Shown here in pieces: positions 8,001 through 12,888 of a stretch of DNA of 12,888 bases. Source of the DNA: CAVQNQ01 sp964427655 (GTDB lineage: Bacteria; Acidobacteriota; Terriglobia; Bryobacterales; Bryobacteraceae); assembly GCA_964427655.1 (NCBI GenBank), contig CAYRWE010000143.1:1-12888 (forward strand), written 5' to 3'. The notes beneath the pieces were generated by a model. The model had not been told where the DNA came from and ran no database searches. It was given only the letters and a program-made list of their open reading frames with translations. The stretch's first letter is position 1, and each line of letters opens with the position of its first letter. A program made the position numbers and the translations under genes.

Positions 8001-8969
8001 CTGGAGACGGTACGTATCAATAAGACGGGCGGGCGGGTCGATATATTGCTGACCATATGGCCCATTCGGAGTCGCGCCGGAGAAGTGACCGGAGCGGCTA
8101 ACATCTCCTGGGACATCACGCAATTGAGGCTCATGCAGCGGCAACTCGTGCAGGCCCAGAAGTTGGAGTCCATCGGGCAGCTTGCGGCGGGCATCGCACA
8201 CGAGATTAATACACCCATCCAGTACATCGGCGATAACGGCAAGTTTCTGGAGGAGGCATTTCAAGACCTGTTTCGGGTAATCGACGCGCGGCGCCGGGCG
8301 CTCGATGGTTTGCTGCAAGATCCCACCGTGGCCGGTTCTCTCGCCGAACTGGACCGGGCAATCGCGGATGTGGATGTGGATTACCTGCACGACGAAATCC
8401 CGCGAGCCATCGCGCAGTTACTCGAAGGGGTCGCGCACGTGGCGCGGATCGTGCGCGCCATGAAAGAATTTTCGCACCCCGGCCAGGTGGAAATGACGCC
8501 GGTGGACCTCAACCGGACCATCGAGAGCACCGCCATTGTGTCCCGCAACGAATGGAAGTACGTCGCGGAACTGACCACGGATCTCGATCCGGCGCTGCCG
8601 CCTGTCCCCTGCCTCGCCAGCGAGTTCAACCAGGTGATGCTCAACCTGATCGTCAACGCGGCCCACGCCATCGCCGATGCCGTGAAGGGCAACGGCTCCA
8701 AGGGATCCATTCGCATCACGACCCGCGTGGATGGCCCGTGGGTCGAGATTCGTGTGGCCGATACCGGAACCGGTATTCCGGAATCGATTCAGTCCAGAGT
8801 CTTCGATCCGTTCTTCACGACTAAGGAGGTGGGTAAGGGCACTGGACAGGGGCTGGCCATCGCGCATTCGGTGGTCGTCCAGAAACATCGCGGGACCATC
8901 CGGTTTGAATCGAAGCCGGGTATCGGAACGACGTTCATCGTGCGGCTTCCTCTGGAGCGTGCGACATGA
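5082..8969 (+). CDS. Soluble hybrid-less sensor histidine kinase with eight PAS domains
   Basis: 1295 residues from the ATG at 5082. No signal peptide or membrane segment is visible, so it should be cytoplasmic. Eight PAS domains occur at about 26-149, 150-275, 278-400, 402-523, 525-650, 653-777, 778-897 and 899-1018, most closing with a D-[ILV]-T/S-x-x-[RK]-like motif such as RDITERKVAEEAL. The third and seventh look like the PAS_3 type (HPEDR...RPDGLVRWVHSR). The kinase core has the H-box AGIAHEINTPIQYIGDN with phospho-acceptor His1040, N-box LNLIVNAAHAIADA with Asn1192, G1 DTGTG from Asp1227, F-box FDPFFTTK from 1241 and G2 GKGTGQGL from 1251. About 150 residues separate H- and N-boxes, as in other kinases with the HEINTPIQY sequence. 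No receiver domain is fused; two receiver proteins follow in the same operon and are the likely phosphate acceptors. Ligands of the PAS domains cannot be read from sequence. Start choice: the frame is open back to a GTG at 5037, but that would add an Arg-rich 15 residues and begin just after the palindrome. Confidence 0.95.
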   Translation: MGIAASTIHPARDAPPAADAADTQERLRAAEREFRALFEEAPLPYHELDRHGRVVRANRAVCKALGMRPDEILGKPIWNLVVATEREVSRQAFEGLIREHKTPRPFERTFQTRDGTPAVFQVHLSLIEGSTGEVTGVRGALLDLTASRRAQREIEFQANLLNQVPEAIVASDVDFTIRYWSPGAARMFGFTSEQVIGRKYHDVLQADLSGIERQMIVSDLLASGSWRGEITYRTGIGGRVTADLSVTVVRDNYTDEPAIVLVARDVMERKRTEEALRVAESHLQLAQSQLSLGTWEFDIDTRVAHWSGEAHRLYGIPEAFEPNLDLWSSYLHPEDRPRVLQGLAKAIESGISVDHQFRIVRPDGLVRWVHSRVRAVCGEDGRAHQLIGVDLDFTGQRHAEERLRLLSAAIEQSPVSIMITDLNGAIQYSNPKASELTGYSPEELQGKNRRIFKSGETPRQTYEKLWETIQTGEWHGFLHNKRKNGELFWEDSKILPIRDSSNKPTHFLAVGTDISQRIATEEALKNETHLFNLLMENSPEHVYFKDLQGRFTRVNRSQAKLFGMSDPAQLIGKSDFDFFTTEHAKRASEDERALLLGSLPILSKEEKETWPDGHETWVLTTKMPLRDPSGEIVGTFGASRDITERKVAEEALRQSEERYRTLIEAAAEGVWITDSADVTTFVNRRMAEMLGADSKDLPGRIIHDFLRPEDPAQLQKIRHDFATTRKAIFETRIERIDGKLLWVSVSAVAIPDSAGGLECIFGLFTDITTRKKAAEDLRISQERFRIAAEISGGIIYEADLQSGGVQFFSNPDPAAGEIPNPEEFLDRMHRDNRDGVKRAMRERWSSGERFSEAYRVVLPSGKIRYWTDTWRALLDSTGAPQKRIGVARDVTEERATDRANAELAAVFESADIAIFSTDLNGDVLNWNAGAERLYGFSAGEMTGHKVLALIPPDRLKEREFIVDRVRRGEGTSHLETVRINKTGGRVDILLTIWPIRSRAGEVTGAANISWDITQLRLMQRQLVQAQKLESIGQLAAGIAHEINTPIQYIGDNGKFLEEAFQDLFRVIDARRRALDGLLQDPTVAGSLAELDRAIADVDVDYLHDEIPRAIAQLLEGVAHVARIVRAMKEFSHPGQVEMTPVDLNRTIESTAIVSRNEWKYVAELTTDLDPALPPVPCLASEFNQVMLNLIVNAAHAIADAVKGNGSKGSIRITTRVDGPWVEIRVADTGTGIPESIQSRVFDPFFTTKEVGKGTGQGLAIAHSVVVQKHRGTIRFESKPGIGTTFIVRLPLERAT

Positions 8970-10123
8970 GCGGCAAGCGGATTCTTTTCGTAGATGACGA
9001 GCCCCGGGTACTGGAAGGCGTGAGAAGGATGCTCTACCCTGTCCGCCACGAATGGGAAATGAGGTTCGCCGGCAGTGGGGCGGCGGCTCTGGCGGCTCTG
9101 GCGGAATCGGAATTCGACGTTTTGGTCACCGACCTGCGTATGCCGGGGATGAACGGTATCGAATTGCTTTCCGAGGTGGTCAAACTCTATCCGCAGGTAC
9201 TGCGCATCATCATGTCCGGAACCGCCGACCAGGAGATCGCACTCCGCACGGTCACCGTGGCTCACCAGTACCTGATGAAGCCCTGCGATCCGGGGGTTCT
9301 GCGCGCGGCGATTCAACAGGCTTTCCGGCTCGGCGGTCTGCTCAACAATGCCGCCCTGAAGAAGTTGGTCTCCGGGATTCATTCCCTCCCGAGCATCCCG
9401 AGCGTGTACGTGCGGCTCATGAACGCACTCGGATCGTCGGATAGCAGCACCCGCGAGATCGGCTCCATCATCTCCCAGGATGTGGCCATGACGGCCAAGA
9501 TTTTACAATTGGTGAACTCGGCATTCTTCGGAGTCAGCCGCCGGATCGCGGATCCCGCCGAAGCGGTCGTATATCTGGGGGCCGACGCAGTCCGGGCGCT
9601 GGCCTTCAGCGTATCGGTGTTCTCGCAGTTTGAGAAGCACCGGGCGCCTAGTTTTTCCGTTGAGGAGTTGCGCAATCACAGCGTGGAAGTGGCGTCGCTG
9701 GCGCGCCGGATCGCCTTGGATTGGAAACTGGACGCCGCTGCCGTGGAGGACGTCTTCATGGGTGGGTTGCTTCACGGGATTGGAACGCTGGTGCTGGTTA
9801 CTAATTACCCTGACCGATACGAAGCCGTAATGCTCCTGATGCGCGAAGAGGGCCTCTCCGCCTATGAAGCTGAACTTAAGGAGTTCGGTACCACCCACGC
9901 GGAGGCCGGGGCGTACCTGCTCTGTTTATGGAACCTGTCCGACAGGGTAGCCGAGATCGTTGCTTCGCATCATGGGGACCCGGTGGATCGCGGACCGGTC
10001 GCGGCCGTGCAGTTGGCCCATTCTCTGATCGACCAGGGGCTCCGCTCGCCGGGGGCGGAGGCGGTCATCGCCAACTGCCTCTCGGATGAGCAACCCGCCT
10101 CGTCCCCCCTGAGGGATCTCTAG
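8966..10123 (+). CDS. Response regulator with HDOD output domain
   Basis: 385 residues. The receiver domain (about 4-120) is intact: acidic pocket D10-D11, phospho-acceptor Asp56 in VTDLRMPGMNG, Ser84 as the switch hydroxyl and Lys105 in the YLMKPCD motif. An HDOD domain follows (about 130-335), starting with the typical LPSIPSVYVRLMNAL and SIISQDVAMTAKILQLVNSA segments. HDOD domains are HD-superfamily relatives, usually without known catalysis, found in signalling and motility proteins. Here the HD pair is changed to HG (His270-Gly271 in GGLLHGIGTLVL; codon GGG at 9776-9778), while His238, His311 and His335-His336 remain. The ATG overlaps the kinase stop codon (ATGA at 8966-8969) with GGAG 8 bases upstream, so translational coupling is likely, and the kinase is its probable phosphodonor. 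With no DNA-binding domain, it probably acts by binding another protein. Confidence 0.95.
   Translation: MSGKRILFVDDEPRVLEGVRRMLYPVRHEWEMRFAGSGAAALAALAESEFDVLVTDLRMPGMNGIELLSEVVKLYPQVLRIIMSGTADQEIALRTVTVAHQYLMKPCDPGVLRAAIQQAFRLGGLLNNAALKKLVSGIHSLPSIPSVYVRLMNALGSSDSSTREIGSIISQDVAMTAKILQLVNSAFFGVSRRIADPAEAVVYLGADAVRALAFSVSVFSQFEKHRAPSFSVEELRNHSVEVASLARRIALDWKLDAAAVEDVFMGGLLHGIGTLVLVTNYPDRYEAVMLLMREEGLSAYEAELKEFGTTHAEAGAYLLCLWNLSDRVAEIVASHHGDPVDRGPVAAVQLAHSLIDQGLRSPGAEAVIANCLSDEQPASSPLRDL
9082..9104 (+). repeat. In-frame 9-bp tandem repeat GGCGGCTCT, about 2.6 copies
   Basis: Two perfect copies (9082-9090 and 9091-9099) plus GGCGG lie inside the receiver domain of the HDOD regulator and encode the Ala/Leu run around residues 40-46 (AALAALAE), in the helix before the phospho-acceptor strand. 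Probably replication-slippage-type sequence or simple Ala codon bias; the frame is kept. Confidence 0.6.
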
Positions 10124-10126
10124 CTT

Positions 10127-11275
10127 ATGCTGCGATCCGTCCTTTGCGTCGACGACGAACCGAACCTCTTGCAGGCGCTGGAGCGACAACTCCGTAAGCG
10201 CTTCGACTTCCATACCGCGGTCGGGCCGGAAAAGGGCCTGCAAACGATCTCCGAGGCGGGACCTTTTGCGGTGGTGGTTTCCGATCTGCGCATGCCGGGC
10301 ATGGATGGCATTCAGTTCCTGGCGCACGTCCGGGAGCGCCGGCCGGATACTATACGCGTCATGCTGACGGGCCAGGCGGATCTCACCGACGCTATCGCCG
10401 CGGTCAACGAAGGGCAGATTTTTCAGTTTCTTACCAAACCGTGTCCGTCCGAAATGCTGTCCCGAGCCCTCGAAGCGGCTCTGGAGCAGCACCGGCTGAT
10501 CACCGCCGAACGGGAACTGCTGGAGCAGACCCTGCGAGGCGCCGTGGAGGTGTTGAGCGATCTTCTCAGCCTGGTGAATCCCACAGCATTTGGCCGCGCC
10601 AGCCGGATTCGGCGATACGTCCGGCATATAGCCGCAAAACTCAAATTGACGGGCCAGTGGGAATATGAGGTCGCCGCCATGCTCTCGCAGATCGGCTGCA
10701 TTACGGTTCCCCAGGACGTGCTCGACAAGGCTTATGCGGCTCAGCCACTCACTCCGGAAGAACGCAGAATACTGGGAGATCAGGCGCGGCTGGGGCACGA
10801 CTTGCTGGCCAAGATCCCGCGCATGGGGGATGTTGCGAAGATTGTGGCCCAACAGTACGGGTCGCGGTCGGGGACGGCCGGCGAGTCGGACCGGGTCGGT
10901 ATCGGCGTGCAGTTGCTCAAGACCGCGCTGGATTTCGACGAAAAGGCCACCAGCGGCGATCCTGTCTCGGTGCTCGAAGAAATGCTCCTGAGCGGTGCCT
11001 ACAATCCCGCGTTTCTGGGCGCCCTGGCGGAAGTGCAAATGCGGGAAGGGCGAAACCCGGTTCGCGTTCTCAAGGTCTCGCAACTTCGGACGGGCATGAT
11101 CGCCAACTCCGATATACGGACAAAGAATCATCTCCTGCTTTTGGCGAAAGGGCAGGAAATCAAGGCATCGGCGCTCGCCCGCTTGCAGGGCTTCGCAGCG
11201 ACGGTAGGAATCATCGAGCCTGTGAGCGTGGTCATCGCAGCGCCGTCCGATACCGCAGTCTCATCTACGTCCTGA
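10127..11275 (+). CDS. Response regulator with degenerate HD-GYP-like output domain
   Basis: 382 residues. The receiver (about 3-120) is complete: D9-D10, phospho-acceptor Asp53 in VSDLRMPGMDG, Thr81 in LTGQAD and Lys104 in FLTKPC. Residues about 135-290 align with the HD-GYP fold of RpfG-like c-di-GMP phosphodiesterases, but the expected LHDIGKIGIP motif reads LSQIGCITVP (Ser187-Gln188 in place of His-Asp), and the HHER...GYP segment is replaced by QQYGSRSGTAG near 242-252. Catalysis by the usual bimetal mechanism is therefore unlikely. A C-terminal extension (about 312-375, VLKVSQLRTGMIANSDIRT then LLLLAKGQEI) resembles the 'L-x-x-GM' segment found at the front of some HD-GYP proteins. It starts 3 bp after the HDOD regulator's stop, with GAGG 12 bases before the ATG, and is the last gene of the kinase operon. 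General annotation pipelines would call it an HD-domain phosphohydrolase; from the residues seen, a regulator or scaffold role is more likely. Confidence 0.93.
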   Translation: MLRSVLCVDDEPNLLQALERQLRKRFDFHTAVGPEKGLQTISEAGPFAVVVSDLRMPGMDGIQFLAHVRERRPDTIRVMLTGQADLTDAIAAVNEGQIFQFLTKPCPSEMLSRALEAALEQHRLITAERELLEQTLRGAVEVLSDLLSLVNPTAFGRASRIRRYVRHIAAKLKLTGQWEYEVAAMLSQIGCITVPQDVLDKAYAAQPLTPEERRILGDQARLGHDLLAKIPRMGDVAKIVAQQYGSRSGTAGESDRVGIGVQLLKTALDFDEKATSGDPVSVLEEMLLSGAYNPAFLGALAEVQMREGRNPVRVLKVSQLRTGMIANSDIRTKNHLLLLAKGQEIKASALARLQGFAATVGIIEPVSVVIAAPSDTAVSSTS

Positions 11276-11295
11276 GCGCTCGCCGCCGCCCGCGC

Positions 11296-11311
11296 TACAG
11301 TAAAAGAGAGG
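11296..11311 (+). promoter_or_regulatory. TACAGT -10-like element and GAGAGG ribosome-binding site before the secreted-protein gene
   Basis: TACAGT at 11296-11301 is followed by AAAA and GAGAGG (11306-11311), ending 3 bases before the ATG at 11315. The same TACAGTAAA string occurs at 5020-5028 before the kinase. If it is a -10 element, transcripts would have a very short leader. A weak inverted repeat AGCGC/GCGCT (11275-11279 and 11292-11296) precedes it but lacks a T-run, so a terminator after the operon is not established. Confidence 0.3.
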
Positions 11312-11314
11312 CAT

Positions 11315-12088
11315 ATGCGCAGGCTCCTCCCGCTACTCGCCGCCCTGGCTCTGCTGGCCTGGGCCGCCAATCTCAAGCTTTACCTGAAGGATGGCACCTA
11401 CCAGTTGGTGCGCGAATACCAGGTCGAGGATGATCGCGTCCGCTACTACAGCATCGAACGCAGCGATTGGGAAGAGATCCCCCTCGATCTGGTGAACCTC
11501 GAGCGCACTCGTACCGAGGCCGCCGAGCATCAGGCCGAAGTCGAAAAGCAGGCCAAGGTCCTCTCCGAAGAGGATAAGGCCGAGCGCGCCATCCAGGATG
11601 AAGCCATGAAGATCCCCCAGGACCCCGGTGTCTATTGGGTGGATGCCGGCAAAACCAATATCATCAGGCGGGCCGACAGCACCGTCCATACCAACAAGGG
11701 CCGCTCCGTGCTGGCCCACATGGCGCCGCTTCCCGTGGTTTCCGGCAAGGGCACACTGGAGATCGCCGGCGCGCACTCGCTCAACGTCTTCACCAACTCC
11801 GAGCAGGAGTTCTATATCCAGCTTGCCCAAACCGAGCGCTTCGGTATGCTGCGCCTCGCGTCCAAAGGCACCGTGCGGATCGTCGAGAACCTCACCTTCG
11901 CGCCCGTGGTGAAGGAAGTCACTCAGGAGAATACGCCGGTGGAGATCCTCCGCCGCGAGCTGACTTCCGACGGCCTTTACAAGATCTGGGCCAAGGACCC
12001 CCTCGAGCCCGGTGAATACGCCGTCATCGAGTACAGCGAAGGCGATCTGAACATGATGATCTGGGATTTCGCTATCAAAGCTAAGTAA
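11315..12088 (+). CDS. Small secreted protein of unknown function
   Basis: 257 residues. Residues 1-18 form a signal peptide (two Arg, a Leu/Ala core, cleavage likely near AWA-A), so the protein is exported to the periplasm or beyond; no lipobox cysteine is present. Residues 19-64 form a compact strand-rich unit (LYLKDGTYQLVREYQVE..RVRYYSIERSDWEEIP). A strongly charged Glu/Lys/Gln-rich stretch (about 66-100) probably forms a helix or coiled linker. The rest (about 105-257) looks beta-rich and ends with GEYAVIEYSEGDLNMMIWDFAIK. I associate the KDG-YQLVREYQV...YYSxERS-WEE pattern with secreted proteins of Acidobacteriota but cannot name a function. It lies 39 bp after the signalling operon on the same strand and could be read through from it, though it has its own ribosome-binding site. 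It could be an envelope or surface component. Confidence 0.75.
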   Translation: MRRLLPLLAALALLAWAANLKLYLKDGTYQLVREYQVEDDRVRYYSIERSDWEEIPLDLVNLERTRTEAAEHQAEVEKQAKVLSEEDKAERAIQDEAMKIPQDPGVYWVDAGKTNIIRRADSTVHTNKGRSVLAHMAPLPVVSGKGTLEIAGAHSLNVFTNSEQEFYIQLAQTERFGMLRLASKGTVRIVENLTFAPVVKEVTQENTPVEILRRELTSDGLYKIWAKDPLEPGEYAVIEYSEGDLNMMIWDFAIKAK

Positions 12089-12122
12089 GGCGGCTCAGGC
12101 CGAATCAGGCAAATTTCCGCCT
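12088..12122. terminator. Weak inverted repeat between convergent genes, possible bidirectional terminator
   Basis: AGGCGG (12088-12093) can pair with CCGCCT (12117-12122) across a 23-base loop that contains two TCAGGC copies. It spans exactly the gap between the two convergent stop codons. The stem is short, the loop long, and only a few T or A bases flank it, so this is a tentative call based mainly on position. Confidence 0.22.
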
Positions 12123-12888
12123 AATTCAGAAAATAGGTGCGGTACAACGTATCGCGCTGCCGCGGGATGAAGCCCGCATCGCGTATGAGGCGCCGCAACT
12201 CTTCTTCGCTGGCGCGGTGATGCGCTCCGGCGGCCGCCACCACGTTTTCCTCGATCATGATGCTGCCCACGTCGTTGCCGCCGAACCGCAGCCCCAACTG
12301 GCAGGTCTTGAGTCCCTGGGTCACCCAGGAGGATTGCACGTTCTCGAAATTCTCCAGGAAGATGCGTGAGATGGCCAGCATCTGCAGGTACTCGACGGCC
12401 GTGGCTTCCTCTTTGACGAACTTGCCGAGCGAGGTGTTTTCCCGCTGGTAAGTCCACGGAATGAACGCCGTGAACCCGCCGGTCTCTTCCTGCAGATTGC
12501 GGACCAGCTCCAGGTGGTTCATGCGCTGCTCGATTGTCTCGCCGCAGCCGAACATCATGGTGGCGGTGGTTCGCATTCCCAGTTCGTGAGCCGTGCGGTG
12601 CACATCCATCCATTCCTCGGTGCCGCACTTGAGCCGGCTGATGCGCCGGCGTACATCGTCGTCCAGGATCTCCGCACCGCCGCCGGGGATCGAATCGAGG
12701 CCCGCGTCCATGAGACGCCGTATGGTGTCCCGCAGGCTCAATCCGCTCACCTCGGCGATATTCGTAACCTCCGGCGCGGACAGGCAGTGTAAGTGGATTT
12801 TGAAGCGCCGCTTGATGCCGCGGAAGAGATCCTCATACCATTCGATCTTCAGATCCGGGTGCAGCCCGCCCTGCATGAGCACGCCGGT
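12121..12888 (-). CDS. mqnC: Cyclic dehypoxanthinyl futalosine synthase MqnC, C-terminal part (N-terminus beyond the window edge)
   Basis: 255 residues are visible, ending RDTLYRTYFLN; the frame is open through the right edge. MqnC is a radical-SAM enzyme of the futalosine route to menaquinone that cyclises dehypoxanthine futalosine. Diagnostic segments seen are LMQGGLHPDLKIEWYEDL, IHLHCLSAPEV, AEVSGLSLRDTI, AGLDSIPGGGAEIL, TTATMMFGCGETIEQR, GGFTAFIPWTYQRENT and GGNDVGSIMIEENVV. The FTAFIPWTYQ-ENT form points to MqnC rather than the paralogue MqnE, whose matching region differs. The family is about 350-400 residues, so roughly the first 100-130, including the CxxxCxxC iron-sulfur motif, lie outside the window. 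It is convergent with the secreted-protein gene. Its presence suggests the organism makes menaquinone by the futalosine pathway; other mqn genes are not in view. Confidence 0.93.
   Translation of the reverse strand, partial: TGVLMQGGLHPDLKIEWYEDLFRGIKRRFKIHLHCLSAPEVTNIAEVSGLSLRDTIRRLMDAGLDSIPGGGAEILDDDVRRRISRLKCGTEEWMDVHRTAHELGMRTTATMMFGCGETIEQRMNHLELVRNLQEETGGFTAFIPWTYQRENTSLGKFVKEEATAVEYLQMLAISRIFLENFENVQSSWVTQGLKTCQLGLRFGGNDVGSIMIEENVVAAAGAHHRASEEELRRLIRDAGFIPRQRDTLYRTYFLN

Noticed and set aside
8761..8784. Nested inverted repeats ATACCGG-AA-CCGGTAT and ATTCCGGAAT
   Set aside because: They lie inside the kinase G1 box coding sequence (DTGTGIPES) and are best explained by codon choice; no sign of an internal regulatory site.

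Overview
The window is GC-rich, densely coded chromosomal DNA. It most resembles an Acidobacteriota genome of the Solibacter/Bryobacter type. That placement is inferred from several things together: strong GC bias with long spurious open frames opposite real genes, a long TolC-family protein of the kind seen in that phylum, a futalosine-pathway menaquinone gene (mqnC), a small secreted protein of a type I associate with Acidobacteriota, and a very large multi-PAS kinase. No rRNA, tRNA, CRISPR array, transposase or integrase was seen, so nothing marks the window as mobile.

Layout, left to right. (1) Positions 1-801, minus strand: the N-terminal two thirds of a DUF1015 protein with a TTG start, cut by the window edge. 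(2) 984-2711, plus: a membrane protein with about eleven transmembrane segments and C-terminal TPR repeats, resembling eukaryotic TMTC O-mannosyltransferases. It is divergent from gene 1. (3) 2722-4710, minus: a TolC/OEP-family outer-membrane channel protein, convergent with gene 2 across only 10 bp. (4) 4711-5081: a 371-bp divergent intergenic region containing a perfect 14-bp palindrome. (5) 5082-11275, plus: a tight three-gene signalling operon made of a soluble histidine kinase with eight PAS domains, a receiver-HDOD response regulator (ATGA overlap) and a receiver-pseudo-HD-GYP response regulator (3-bp gap). (6) 11315-12088, plus: a small secreted protein of unknown function. (7) 12121-12888, minus: the C-terminal part of MqnC, cut by the right edge.

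The main functional unit is the operon. One kinase with many sensory modules appears to feed two receiver proteins, neither of which has a DNA-binding domain. Both output domains belong to the HD superfamily and both have lost key metal-binding residues (HD to HG in the HDOD protein, HD to SQ with no GYP motif in the other). This suggests a pathway that acts through protein-protein contacts rather than transcription or c-di-GMP hydrolysis. The other genes look like unrelated single-gene units. The architecture is unusual but built from known domain families, and I do not claim a wholly new system.
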